From assembly GCA_001871195.1 (NCBI GenBank), contig MNXA01000021.1:1-63252 (forward strand): a stretch of 63,252 bases of DNA, in the 5' to 3' direction. The notes under the pieces were generated by a model. The model was not told where the DNA came from. It did not search any database and worked only from the letters and a program-made list of their open reading frames with translations. This DNA comes from Zetaproteobacteria bacterium CG1_02_55_237 (GTDB taxonomy: Bacteria; Pseudomonadota; Zetaproteobacteria; Mariprofundales; Mariprofundaceae). The first letter of the stretch is position 1; the number at the start of each line of letters is the position of its first letter. Both the position numbers and the translations under genes were made by a program. Positions 41,610 through 51,900 of this stretch are shown here, piece after piece.

Positions 41610-42908
41610 TTAGATCAGCACGCTGGCCGGGGTTTCGATATGCTTCTTCAGCGCGGCAAGGAATTCGGCACCAACGGCACCGTCCACCACGCGATGGTCG
41701 CAGGACAGGGTCAGGCTCATCACCTTGCGCACCACGATCTGACCATTTTCAACGACTGCCCGATCCTCGGTGCCACCCACGGCAAGAATCGCACCCTCGG
41801 GCGGATTGACGATGGCCGAGAACTTCTTGATGCCATACATACCGAGATTGGAAATCGAGAAGGTGCCACCGCTATATTCCTCGGGCTTGAGTGCGCCTTC
41901 GCGCGCCCTACCAGCCAGTTCCTTCACGGCGTTGGATATCTCCACGATGCCCTTCTGTTCAGCAAAGCGCACCACCGGCGTAATCAGGCCGCCCTCAATG
42001 GCCACAGCCACCGAGATGTGTGCATGCTTGTGCTTGAGGGTATGCGTGTCTGTCCACGAGGCATTGGCTGCCGGTACATCCACCAGTGCCTTGGCCACAG
42101 CCTTGATGATGAAATCATTGACCGACAACTTGAAGTTGCCATTGGCGGCATCATTGAGCTGGGCGCGCAGATCCATCAGGCGATCCATGGACACATCGAT
42201 GGTCAGATAGAAATGCGGCACATGCTGCTTGGATTCGCTCAAACGGCGCGCAATGGCCTTGCGCATCATCGAATTCTCGACTCGCTCGAACTCATCGGCA
42301 TGATAAGGCAGCGGGCCTGCCGGCAATGGGCGAACCGGCGGCGCAACAAAGGCTGCCGTACCTGCGCCCAGGCTGATACCACGTTTGCCGGCCAGCTCGA
42401 TGTCGGCACGGGTGATGCGGCCATTCGGGCCGGTGCCGGTGATGGCTGCCAGATTGATACCTTTCTGTTTGGCCAGCCTCTTGGCCAGCGGGCTTGCCTT
42501 GATGCGTCCACCGCGGGCAGCAGGCGCCGGGGCTGGAGCAGCAGCTACGGCTGCAGGCGCGGGAGCCGGAGCCGCCGCAGGTGCTGGCGCAGCGGCTGCA
42601 ACCGGGGCTTCCACCTTGGGTGCTTCCTGTTGGCCTGCGTCCGGTTTGTAATCCGCCGGAACCTCTTCGCCGTCCTCCGCGATCACTGCGATCGGCGAGC
42701 CGACCGGAACAATCGAACCTTCCGGCGCAAGAATGCTGTGCAGCACACCCTCGTCGACGACTTCCATTTCCATGGTCGCCTTGTCGGTTTCCACCTCGGC
42801 CATGACATCGCCGGAGTTCAATTCATCCCCTTCCTTCTTCAACCAGCGGGCAATCTTGCCCTCGGTCATGGTCGGTGACAGCTGGGTCATAAATACATCA
42901 ATCGGCAT
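41610..42908 (-). CDS. pdhC: Pyruvate dehydrogenase E2, dihydrolipoyl acetyltransferase
   Basis: Encodes 432 residues: lipoyl domain (1-80, nearly identical to that of lpdA, lipoyl Lys43), an Ala/Pro-rich swinging linker (about 90-135), the E1/E3-binding domain (RIKASPLAKRLAKQKGINL) and the catalytic acetyltransferase core with the HxxxDG active site in CDHRVVDGA. It transfers acetyl groups from E1 to CoA. A single lipoyl domain is of the alpha-proteobacterial/mitochondrial type rather than the three-domain E. coli type. Confidence 0.95.
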   Translation of the reverse strand: MPIDVFMTQLSPTMTEGKIARWLKKEGDELNSGDVMAEVETDKATMEMEVVDEGVLHSILAPEGSIVPVGSPIAVIAEDGEEVPADYKPDAGQQEAPKVEAPVAAAAPAPAAAPAPAPAAVAAAPAPAPAARGGRIKASPLAKRLAKQKGINLAAITGTGPNGRITRADIELAGKRGISLGAGTAAFVAPPVRPLPAGPLPYHADEFERVENSMMRKAIARRLSESKQHVPHFYLTIDVSMDRLMDLRAQLNDAANGNFKLSVNDFIIKAVAKALVDVPAANASWTDTHTLKHKHAHISVAVAIEGGLITPVVRFAEQKGIVEISNAVKELAGRAREGALKPEEYSGGTFSISNLGMYGIKKFSAIVNPPEGAILAVGGTEDRAVVENGQIVVRKVMSLTLSCDHRVVDGAVGAEFLAALKKHIETPASVLI

Positions 42909-42985
42909 TGTTTTACCTCGTAATCACTTGCTACGAAGGGCGGCTGACTGCTTCGCACGCTTCGGGGTGAACAGAATATCTGTCA

Positions 42986-43966
42986 TCAGGCGCGGTTGCA
43001 GACCACGCGGGCGGCTTCAACGATATCGGCCACACTGGGCAGCGTCATGCGCTCAAGATTGGCGGCATAGGCCATCGGCACATCCTTGCCGGTGACACGC
43101 GCCACCGGCGCATCCAGATTATCGAAGCCCTTCTCCATGATGCGCGCTGAAATCTCGGCACCGATACCGGCAAAACGCCAGCCTTCTTCGGCCACCACAC
43201 AGCGGTTGGTTTTGGCCACCGAAGCCAGAATGGTGTTCTCATCCAGCGGCTTGATGGTGCGCGGATCCACCACCTCGGCCTCGATGCCCTGCTTGGCCAG
43301 CTCTTCGGCGGCCAGCAACGCAAAACCGGTCATGCGCGAATGCGCCACAATGGTCACATCCGAACCGACACGCTTGATGTCGGCCTTGCCCAGCGGAATG
43401 ATGTATTCCTCATCCGGCACTTCACCGACATCACCGTAATTGATCTCGTTCTCGATGAAGCAGACGGTATCGTTGTCGCGAATCGCTGCCTTCAACAGCC
43501 CCTTGGCATCAGCCGGATTGGAAGGCATTACCACCTTCAGGCCCGGCACATTGGCCAGCCAGTTCTCCAGCGACTGCGAATGCTGCGAACCGACGCGTGC
43601 GGCAGAACCGCCGGCGCCGCGGAACACCATCGGCACATTGTATTGACCGGCCGACATATACTTCATCTTGGCTGCCGCATTGACGATCTGATCGAGCGCC
43701 AGAATGGCGAAGTTCCAGGTCATGAACTCGATAATCGGCCGCAGGCCCGCCATCGCCGCACCCACACCGAGACCGGCAAAGCCCAGCTCGGTAATCGGCG
43801 TATCAATCACCCGCTTGGAGCCGAATTTCTCCAGCATGCCCTGCGACACCTTGTAGGCGCCATTGTATTCGGCCACCTCTTCGCCCATCAGGAAGACGCG
43901 CTCATCGCGCCTCATTTCCTCGCACATGGCCTGATTCAATGCTTCACGGTATGTAATCTTGCTCAT
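42986..43966 (-). CDS. pdhB: Pyruvate dehydrogenase E1 beta subunit
   Basis: Encodes about 326 residues from ATG 43966, preceded by AAGGTG and located just after the pdhA stop. Family features: ITYREALNQAMCEEM at the start, GEEVAEYNGAYKVSQGML, and the C-terminal VARVTGKDVPMAYA. With E1 alpha it forms the thiamine-diphosphate-dependent decarboxylase. Confidence 0.95.
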   Translation of the reverse strand: MSKITYREALNQAMCEEMRRDERVFLMGEEVAEYNGAYKVSQGMLEKFGSKRVIDTPITELGFAGLGVGAAMAGLRPIIEFMTWNFAILALDQIVNAAAKMKYMSAGQYNVPMVFRGAGGSAARVGSQHSQSLENWLANVPGLKVVMPSNPADAKGLLKAAIRDNDTVCFIENEINYGDVGEVPDEEYIIPLGKADIKRVGSDVTIVAHSRMTGFALLAAEELAKQGIEAEVVDPRTIKPLDENTILASVAKTNRCVVAEEGWRFAGIGAEISARIMEKGFDNLDAPVARVTGKDVPMAYAANLERMTLPSVADIVEAARVVCNRA

Positions 43967-43968
43967 GT

Positions 43969-45030
43969 TCAACCCACCTTGCCCGGATACGGATATGCAC
44001 CCTCAATAGGATCGGAATACACATCCGTCCACATCTCGGCCCCATCAGGCTCCGGCATGGCCTCGGCTGCCTTGGCAATCTCGCCGACCTCTTTTTTGAT
44101 TTCCCGGTCCTTCTGCTTGAAGTCATCCTCAGTGGCCAGACCTGCATCAATCATCTGCACCTGCAGGCGGGCAATCGGATCGCGACCGGTACGCCATTCA
44201 TCCACTTCCTCACGCGAACGGTAGGTCGCAGGATCGGACATCGAATGACCGCGGTAACGATAGGTCATGACCTCGACGATAATCGGGCCCTGCCCTGAAC
44301 GCGCATGCTCAATCGCCTCGCTCATCTTCTGCTCCACCGCCAGCACATCCATGCCGTCGATGTGCATGCCCGGCACCTTGAAGGAAATACCGCGCTTGAA
44401 CAAAGAGGTTTCCGCCGATGCGCGGCCGATAGATGTGCCCATGGCATACTGATTGTTTTCGACCACGAAGACGACCGGCAGCTTCCACAGCGAAGCCATA
44501 TTCAATGATTCGTACACCGCGCCCTGATTGATGGCGCCGTCACCCATGAAACACAGCGTGACGCGACCGTCGTCGCGATACCACGAGGCAAAACCGAAAC
44601 CGAGGCCAATTGGCACCTGCTCGCCGACAATGCCGTTACCGCCAGCGAAATTCAGCTTGGAGTCGAACATATGCATCGAGCCGCCTTTGCCCTTCACAAT
44701 GCCACCGGCTCTACCGAGCAACTCGGCCATGATGGCCGTCGGATCGGCGCCGCGGGCCAGAATATGACCGTGGTCGCGGTAGCCGGTCATCATGTAATCG
44801 GTGGCCTGCGCGGCATGCTGCACACCCACGCACACAGCCTCCTGACCATTGCACAGGTGACAGAAGCCACCAATCTTCTTCAGGCCATACAGTTGCCCCG
44901 CCTTCTCTTCGAAGCGGCGGATAAACAACATGGAATCGTGCATTTCGTGCAGGGTTTTGGCGCTGTATTCGCGACCTTCATGGCTCAGGCCCGGAGCGGC
45001 CTTGGCTGTCTTGCTTTGTTTAGCGGACAT
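43969..45030 (-). CDS. pdhA: Pyruvate dehydrogenase E1 alpha subunit
   Basis: Encodes about 353 residues from ATG 45030 (GGGAG upstream; GTG at 45036 is possible). The thiamine diphosphate motif GDGAINQGAVYESLNMA ends in VVENN, and the phosphorylation-loop region RYRGHSMSDPATYR is typical of E1 alpha. First gene of the pdhA-pdhB-pdhC-lpd operon. The 227 bases upstream to 45257 contain the promoter and a long hairpin facing the divergent gene. Confidence 0.95.
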   Translation of the reverse strand: MSAKQSKTAKAAPGLSHEGREYSAKTLHEMHDSMLFIRRFEEKAGQLYGLKKIGGFCHLCNGQEAVCVGVQHAAQATDYMMTGYRDHGHILARGADPTAIMAELLGRAGGIVKGKGGSMHMFDSKLNFAGGNGIVGEQVPIGLGFGFASWYRDDGRVTLCFMGDGAINQGAVYESLNMASLWKLPVVFVVENNQYAMGTSIGRASAETSLFKRGISFKVPGMHIDGMDVLAVEQKMSEAIEHARSGQGPIIVEVMTYRYRGHSMSDPATYRSREEVDEWRTGRDPIARLQVQMIDAGLATEDDFKQKDREIKKEVGEIAKAAEAMPEPDGAEMWTDVYSDPIEGAYPYPGKVG

Positions 45031-45169
45031 GAACACTCCCGTATAAACTTTCGGTGGCGCATGCTGCCTCAGTGGAATGGCAGCAGCAACCAGATTAGGA
45101 ACAGGGAAATATCACGATTTGCGATACCTGTCACAGTTTCAGCAACATACACCTATAAAGTCCGCTCTT

Positions 45170-45221
45170 CCACCCGGCGGTCCTCCTGCCACCTCATATT
45201 CTTCGGCAAACCGCCGGGTGG
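45170..45221 (+). promoter_or_regulatory. Long hairpin in the leader of the 45258 gene
   Basis: Perfect 12-bp arms CCACCCGGCGGT (45170-45181) and ACCGCCGGGTGG (45210-45221) enclose 28 bases containing a second small stem TGCC/GGCA. It ends 36 bases before the start codon and is not followed by a T-run. The shape suggests a structured 5' leader or an operator; TATAAA at about 45154 could be the -10 of the promoter. Confidence 0.5.
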
Positions 45222-45257
45222 CAGATTCAAACGGCAAGAGGAGAAGAGGACGAGTCC

Positions 45258-46037
45258 ATGGCGCGCACATTACAATTCCACAAAGGTGATGTTCTGATGC
45301 GTCAGGGCGATGATGGCGATGCTGCCTATCTGATTCAAGAGGGTTGGCTGGAGGTTTTCCGCACAAACGCGGGAAAGAAAAAACTGACAACCAAACTCGG
45401 GCCCGGCGAAATCGCCGGTGAACTCGCTCTGACGGGCGCTGCGAACAAGCGTACGGCAACGGTGCGCGCCCTGACTGATGGTTGTGCCGAAATCATCGAC
45501 CGCGGCAGCCTGATTCGCCTGGTAAACGGCCCGGGAACCCGCCTGATGCCACTGCTTGGCGCACTGTTCTCGCGTCTACAGGACACACTGGTTGATGCGG
45601 AAGTAGAGGGCACAGCGGAGACAATCAGCCATGCCACACTGCATGGTGTGAACGACAAGGCGAAACGCACGCTATGCAATACTTCTTGCCGTGTGAGCCA
45701 TTTACCCTGGGTGTTCGGCGCCTACATCAACCCGGTCAGCGTCACCGAGTTGTTCAGTGGTCGCCATATGCCAGAAGTACGCCTGCCTGACGAAGGCCGA
45801 AAGCTGCGAGAGCAGCACCTGAAAATTGAAGCCTGCCCCGATGGCGGCCTGCAATTACGCGTCATGAATCATGGCGATTACTGCACGCTGGATGAGGAGC
45901 GCATCGCCTACGGCAGCGCATCTGATATTGCCCGCCTCGAACCCGGCCGGCATGAAATTACCTTCGGCCCACTCAACGATCCATACATCTTTGTTATTGA
46001 GGTGCCGGAAGAACAGCCCGAGACCCAACTCTCCTAA
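45258..46037 (+). CDS. Cyclic-nucleotide-binding-domain protein without DNA-binding domain
   Basis: Encodes 259 residues. The N-terminal part (1-115) is a cNMP-binding fold: FHKGDVLMRQGDDGDAAYLI, GPGEIAGELALTG and RTATVRALTDG. No CRP-type helix-turn-helix follows. The C-terminal part (about 165-250) is beta-rich with LREQHLKIEACPDGGLQLRV, faintly like an FHA domain. This suggests a signalling adaptor rather than a transcription factor. GAGGAG lies upstream. It converges by a four-base overlap with the minus-strand membrane protein gene. Confidence 0.75.
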   Translation: MARTLQFHKGDVLMRQGDDGDAAYLIQEGWLEVFRTNAGKKKLTTKLGPGEIAGELALTGAANKRTATVRALTDGCAEIIDRGSLIRLVNGPGTRLMPLLGALFSRLQDTLVDAEVEGTAETISHATLHGVNDKAKRTLCNTSCRVSHLPWVFGAYINPVSVTELFSGRHMPEVRLPDEGRKLREQHLKIEACPDGGLQLRVMNHGDYCTLDEERIAYGSASDIARLEPGRHEITFGPLNDPYIFVIEVPEEQPETQLS

Positions 46038-46600
46038 CGGCGAGAAGACACCACAGACAGAAGCACTGAAATATCCGGCACCAGACGGCGCACTGCCTTC
46101 ATCGCCGACCAGAACAGACAGAATATGCCCGGCAGCAGCAGATATACATAGCACTGATAGGAATCCAGTCGCGCATCGTAGGCGGCATAGGGCAATGCGA
46201 AAAGCAAGGTCAGCACAACCGGCCAGAGCAGGCGCAACAAAAGCGGCAGCGGGTCGTACAACACGCGCAGCAGTCCCGACACCTGCATCAGCGACACAAT
46301 CACCAGCACGCAAAGCATGGCCGCCAGCGCCAGCTCAAGCGAGGTCTGCGAGTAAGGGGTCAAGGCAAGCACCTCGTTAATCAAACGGGCTGCCTCCGGA
46401 TTAATCTCTGCGAAATACTGCCCCGTATGCGTTTCTCCATACACCCGCCAAGCCACCTTCCCAGCATATAACAGAGCGAAATTAAGCAGGACCACGCCCA
46501 ACGTCGCCAACAGCAAGCGGGCCAACTCCTGCAATGCATCCTTCACATACGATAACACCTGCTCCATCAACATCCCCATATAAATAGAAAGCCGCGCCAT
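46034..46600 (-). CDS. Four-helix membrane protein, unknown
   Basis: Encodes about 188 residues. Helices lie around ELARLLLATLGVVLLNFALL, the SLELALAAMLCVLVIVSLM segment, LLWPVVLTLLFALPYAAY and a C-terminal one. The start codon is uncertain (46642, 46600, 46579 and 46567 are in frame; no clear ribosome binding site decides). No family recognised. Confidence 0.6.
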   Translation of the reverse strand: MARLSIYMGMLMEQVLSYVKDALQELARLLLATLGVVLLNFALLYAGKVAWRVYGETHTGQYFAEINPEAARLINEVLALTPYSQTSLELALAAMLCVLVIVSLMQVSGLLRVLYDPLPLLLRLLWPVVLTLLFALPYAAYDARLDSYQCYVYLLLPGIFCLFWSAMKAVRRLVPDISVLLSVVSSRR

Positions 46601-46688
46601 TTCAGGCCCGTCCGGGCAATCCGTCAAGGACCCCTTTGCCATCCGGGGTGCATCATCATATGTTGCCGCATGTGATGGAGGCCGAGAT

Positions 46689-47051
46689 ATGACAAATAAG
46701 GGAAGGTTGGTTTATTCAACCGAACACGGGCAGATCGGCAAACCGATGCCGGGCAAGGACAAAAAGAAGTCAGCGCCACCCACTGCCGCCAGCAGCATTA
46801 AAAACCCGGCCAAGCAGGGCATACGCATCGGGCGTGAAAGCAAAGGCCGCGGTGGTAAAACCGTTTGCATCATCAGCGGACTGGACCTGCCTGAAGCAGC
46901 CTTGAAAAACCTGCTCAAAAACCTGAAAAACCAGCTCGGTACGGGTGGTGCGGTAAAGAATGGCTGCATCGAAATTCAGGGAGACCATCGCGACAAACTG
47001 CTTGCCATGCTGGAGAAAGAGGGCCACAAGGCCAAGCTGGCCGGAGGTTAA
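46689..47051 (+). CDS. SUI1/eIF1-family translation factor (YciH-like)
   Basis: Encodes 120 residues. A basic, disordered N-terminal half precedes an eIF1/SUI1 domain (about 45-118) with RESKGRGGKTVCIISGLDL, LKNLLKNLKNQLGTGGAVK and IEIQGDHRDKLLAMLEKEG. In E. coli YciH helps reject aberrant initiation complexes at the ribosomal P site. A GGAGG precedes the start. Monocistronic, followed by a hairpin at 47059-47088. Confidence 0.92.
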   Translation: MTNKGRLVYSTEHGQIGKPMPGKDKKKSAPPTAASSIKNPAKQGIRIGRESKGRGGKTVCIISGLDLPEAALKNLLKNLKNQLGTGGAVKNGCIEIQGDHRDKLLAMLEKEGHKAKLAGG

Positions 47052-47058
47052 GGCAAGC

Positions 47059-47088
47059 CTGAATAAATGCAGCCCTGCACTTATTCAG
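47059..47088. terminator. Hairpin after the YciH-like gene
   Basis: Stem CTGAATAA / TTATTCAG with an inner TGCA/TGCA pair and a CCC-containing loop. No T-run follows, so termination would be weak. The rest of 47089-47314 contains no ORF I can support. Confidence 0.4.
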
Positions 47089-47314
47089 CACACCACAGGC
47101 AAAAGCGCGGTTTTGCCTATGCTTCACAAAATCAAGCACTTACGCGCATGCTTTTGGCGGCCCGCCCATGAGCCGCACGGACTCTCTGAGTTTCCCAGAG
47201 CATCCTTTATTCCGTGACGGGGATGGTCATGCCTGTTATCCGGTAGTATGATCACTCGTGTTTTGAAGCATCACACCAACAGAGCATCAAACCAACGAAA
47301 GTGAGCCTTTGCCG

Positions 47315-48970
47315 ATGACCCAGAAGGACCTGACCGCCCAACCCGATCTGACACAGCACGACACAGGAACCGGAGCCCAACGCAGTCGCATCCCGGTTTA
47401 CATGGATTTTCTCCCGCCATGCAACCATGCCTGCCCTGCCGGCGAAGACATCCAGGCCTGGCTGGCTCTGGCCCAGGAAGGGCTGTATGAAGCCGCATGG
47501 CAGAAGCTGATTGAAAACAATCCATTCCCCGCCATTCACGGTCGCGTCTGTTATCACCCCTGCGAAACGTCCTGCAACCGCGCCCTCACCGATCAGGAGG
47601 TGAGCATCCACGCCGTCGAACGTTTTCTCGGTGATTTGGCTCTGGAAAAAGGCTGGACGCCAAGCTTCACGGCGCCGCCGAACGGCAAAAAGGTTCTGAT
47701 CATCGGCGCCGGCCCCAGCGGCCTGTCCTGCGCCTATCACCTCAAACGCCTCGGACATGATGTAGAAGTTCGTGAGGCAGGTCCGTTTGCCGGCGGCATG
47801 ATTCATTTCGGCATCCCGGCCTACCGCATGCCGCGCAATGAGCTCAATGCCGAAATTAAACGTGTTGAGGACATGGGCGTGAAGATCGTGCTCAATCATC
47901 GGGTTGAGGATGTGCTGGCCGAAAAAGAGGCAGGCTGTTTTGATGCCGTATTCATCGCTGTCGGCGCACACCTCTCCAAGAATATCGACATCCCCGGCCG
48001 CGATGCGGCCAAAATCATGGATGCGGTCAGCTTCCTCAAGAGCGTGGAAAATGGCGAAGAACTGCATATGGGTCGGCGCGTAGCCATTTATGGCGGCGGC
48101 AATACAGCCATGGATGCGGCACGCACCGCCAAACGTCTGGGCGCAACAGAGGCGGTCATCATCTACCGCCGCGACCGTGCCAGCATGCCGGCGCATGATT
48201 TTGAGGCCGATGAAGCCATCGAGGAAGGCGTGAAGATCAACTGGCTGCGCACCATCAAGGAAATCGATGCCACCACCTTCAAGGTTGAGGTCATGGAACT
48301 GGATGACAAGGGCCGCCCACAACCCACCGGACGCTACGAATCACTGGAAGTCGATTCGCTGATTATGGCTGTTGGTCAGGATACCGATACCGCTTTCCTG
48401 CGGCAGATCCCCGGGATCGAATTCAACCGCGACGACACGGTGATTGTGAACAATGGCATGATGACCGGTGCCGACGGCATCTTCGCCGGCGGCGATATGG
48501 TGCCTTCCGAGCGCTCGGTCACCATTGCCACCGGCCATGGCAAGAAGGCGGCACGGCATATCGACGCGTGGCTGCATGGCAGCACCTATCAGACCGCCGA
48601 CAAGCATCCCATCGTCGGCCATGAAAGCCTGCACCTGTGGTATCGCACGGAAGCGCCGAAGAAGAAACAGGGTGAACTGGCTCCGGAGAATCGTCTCGGC
48701 GGTTTCGAGGAAATCATGCAGGGACTTACCGAGCAGGAGGCGCAGTTCGAGGCACGCCGCTGCCTGTCCTGCGGTAACTGCTTCGAATGCGACGGCTGCT
48801 ACGGATCGTGTCCGGAGGATGCGATTATTAAGCTAGGCAAGGGCAACCGCTACCAGTACAACTACGATCGCTGTACCGGCTGCGCCACCTGCTACGAACA
48901 GTGCCCATGTCACGCTATCGAAATGGTTATCGACACCTCCGCACAAACAGCAAAGGGAGGTGCCGCATGA
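47315..48970 (+). CDS. GltD-like NADPH:ferredoxin oxidoreductase with two [4Fe-4S] clusters
   Basis: Encodes 551 residues from ATG 47315. The N-terminal CNHACPAGEDIQAW and GRVCYHPCETSCNR segment is a Fer4_20 Fe-S domain; a FAD Rossmann fold (IIGAGPSGLSCAYHL) and an NAD(P) fold (YGGGNTAMDAARTAKRLG, with downstream IIYRRDR favouring NADPH) follow. The C-terminus has an 8Fe-8S ferredoxin-like domain (CLSCGNCFECDGC and CTGCATCYEQCPCHAI). It probably shuttles electrons between NADPH and ferredoxin or directly with the pyruvate:ferredoxin oxidoreductase, with which it overlaps by four bases. Confidence 0.87.
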   Translation: MTQKDLTAQPDLTQHDTGTGAQRSRIPVYMDFLPPCNHACPAGEDIQAWLALAQEGLYEAAWQKLIENNPFPAIHGRVCYHPCETSCNRALTDQEVSIHAVERFLGDLALEKGWTPSFTAPPNGKKVLIIGAGPSGLSCAYHLKRLGHDVEVREAGPFAGGMIHFGIPAYRMPRNELNAEIKRVEDMGVKIVLNHRVEDVLAEKEAGCFDAVFIAVGAHLSKNIDIPGRDAAKIMDAVSFLKSVENGEELHMGRRVAIYGGGNTAMDAARTAKRLGATEAVIIYRRDRASMPAHDFEADEAIEEGVKINWLRTIKEIDATTFKVEVMELDDKGRPQPTGRYESLEVDSLIMAVGQDTDTAFLRQIPGIEFNRDDTVIVNNGMMTGADGIFAGGDMVPSERSVTIATGHGKKAARHIDAWLHGSTYQTADKHPIVGHESLHLWYRTEAPKKKQGELAPENRLGGFEEIMQGLTEQEAQFEARRCLSCGNCFECDGCYGSCPEDAIIKLGKGNRYQYNYDRCTGCATCYEQCPCHAIEMVIDTSAQTAKGGAA

Positions 48971-51900
48971 GCGACACAAACAGCCCCGTAGAACAGGCAC
49001 AACAGGTTGCCATGGATGGCGGCACGGCGGTGGCGCACATCGCCTACCGCGTCAGCGAAGTCATTTCCATCTACCCCATCACCCCGTCCACCGATATGGC
49101 CGAACTATCCGACAACTGGTCCTCACAGAAGAAACCGAACATCTGGGGACAGGTGCCGGATGTCATTGAAATGCAGAGTGAGGGCGGTGCCGCCGGCACA
49201 GCGCACGGCGCGTTGCAAACCGGAGCGCTGACCACCACATTCACCGCTTCGCAGGGCCTGATGCTGATGCTGCCCAATATGTACAAGATTGCCGGCGAGT
49301 TGACCGCCTGTGTCTTTCATGTGGCCGCCCGTTCGCTGGCAGCTCAGGGCCTGTCCATTTTCGGCGATCATCAGGATGTGATGGCAGCGCGCACCACAGG
49401 CTTTGCCATGCTCGCCTCCTCCTCCGTGCAGGAAGCGCACGATGCTGCCCTGATCACCCATGCAGCCACCCTTGAAGCGCGTATTCCCTTTATTAATTTC
49501 TTCGATGGCTTCCGCACCTCGCATGAAATCAACAAAATCCGTCTGATTCCCGATGCGCATATCCGGGCAATGATCGACGATGAGCTGGTCTTCGCGCACC
49601 GCAACCGGGCGCTGAATCCGAGCAATCCGTTTATCCGCGGCACCGCGCAAAATCCGGATGTTTATTTTCAGGGCCGCGAAAGTGTGAACAGTTTCTATGC
49701 CGCAACGCCGGAAATCGTGCAAGGCTGCATGGATCGCTTCGCCAAACTCACTGGCCGGCAGTATCACCTGTTCGATTACCACGGCGCTCCTGATGCCGAG
49801 CATGTCATCATCATCATGGGCTCGGGTGCTGAAACCGTTTGCGAAACCATTGATGTACTCAATGCCAATGGGGCCAAATTCGGCGTGCTTATCGTGCGTC
49901 TGTATCGTCCATTCAGTGCAAAGCACCTGATTGGCGCCCTTCCGGCAAGCTGCAAACGCATCGCCGTACTGGATCGCACCAAGGAGCCCGGCTCCGGCGG
50001 TGAGCCGTTGTATCTGGATGTGGTGACGGCTCTGGTGGAATGTGTGGCCGACGGCAGCTTCCCGCAGATGCCTGCCATCATCGGCGGGCGTTATGGCCTG
50101 TCCTCCAAGGAATTCACCCCGGCCATGGTCAAAGCGATTTACGCGGAGCTGGCCAAGGATAAGTCAAAGAACCACTTCACCATCGGTATCAATGATGATG
50201 TAACCCACTCAAGTCTGGAGTACGACCCATCCTTCAGCATCGAGCCCAAGTCGGTCACCCGCGCCCTGTTCTTCGGTCTGGGCTCCGATGGCACGGTGTC
50301 GGCCAACAAGAACAGCATCAAGATCATCGGCGAAAGCACCGATCTCTACTGTCAGGGTTATTTTGTCTACGACTCGAAGAAGGCCGGCTCACACACCATT
50401 TCGCATTTGCGATTCGGCCCGGAGCCGATTCATGCCCCCTATCTGATCGAATCGGCCAATTTCATCGCCTGCCACAAGGCCACCTTCATCGATGAGGTGG
50501 ATATGCTGGACAAGGCGGCCGATGGCGCTGTTTTCCTGCTCAACACGCCGCATTCCGCCGATGAGATATGGGCCACCCTGCCGCTGCCTGTGCAGCAGCA
50601 GATGATTGAGCACCATGTACACTTTTACGTGATTGATGCATCAAGCGTAGCCCGCGACACCGGCATGCGCGGCCGCATCAACACCATCATGCAGACCTGC
50701 TTCTTCGCCCTCTCCGGCGTGCTTCCACGCGAGGAAGCTATTGCGAAAATCAAGACGGCCATCGAAAAAACCTACTCCAAAAAGGGTGCGGAGATCGTCA
50801 AGCAGAACTTCGTTGCCGTGGATGCAGCGCTGGATCATCTGCATGAGGTAAAGATACCGCAAACAGCCGACAGCCTGCGCGGCATGCATCTGCCTGTACC
50901 TGCTGCCGCACCGAAGTTCGTACAGGAAGTCACCGGCCCGATGCTGGCCGGACACGGCGATGCCCTGCCGGTAAGCATGCTGCCGGTGGATGGCACCTAT
51001 CCATCGAGCACGGCCAAGTGGGAGAAACGCAACATCTCCGATTTCGTGCCCAAATGGGAACCGGACACCTGTATTCAATGCGGCAATTGCAGCTATGTAT
51101 GCCCGCACAGTGTGATTCGCGCCAAGTTCTACCATGAAGACCATCTGGAGAAGGCCGACGAGGGCTTCCATTCCGCACCGGTTAGTGCGCGCGGCTTCCC
51201 CGAAACCCGCTATACCCTGCAAATCTATGTTGAGGACTGCACCGGCTGCGAACTGTGCGTGCATGCCTGCCCGGCGCTGGATCCGGCGGATCCGACGCGC
51301 AAGGCCATCAACATGGACGACAAGGCGCCGCTGCTGGAACAGGAAAAGAAAAATATCGAATTCTTCGAAACCATCCCCTACAACGAACGCGCCAATATCG
51401 ACTTCTCCTCAGTGCGCGGTGCACAGTTCCTCGAACCTTTGTTCGAGTTCTCCGGGGCCTGCTCCGGTTGTGGAGAAACACCGTATATCCGCCTGCTCAC
51501 CCAGCTCTTCGGCCCACGCCTGCTGGTTGCCAATGCCACCGGCTGTTCGTCGATCTTCGGCGGCAACCTGCCGGCCACGCCATGGAGCAAGAATGCCGAT
51601 GGCAAGGGGCCAGCCTGGTCGAATTCATTATTCGAGGACAATGCGGAATTCGGCCTCGGCATGCGCATCTCGGCCGACCATCAACTGGCCATGGCCAAGC
51701 AACGCCTGCACGAAATGGGTGCCGACTATCTCGATCTGGAGTTTATCGAGGCCCTGTGCAACACCGACCAGCACATCGGTTCGGAGATGCACAAGCAGGC
51801 CCTTCGCGTGAAAGCCCTGAAGAGCAAGCTGGCCGAACTAGACACACCGGCGTCACGCGAACTGCTGACTGTTGCCGATCATCTGCTCAGGCGCAGCGTG

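Noticed and set aside
41640-42878. 412-codon plus-strand ORF
   Set aside because: Antisense of pdhC; long only because of the GC-rich codon bias.
47252-48322. 356-codon minus-strand ORF
   Set aside because: It is the antisense shadow of the GltD-like gene, whose motifs are unambiguous on the plus strand.
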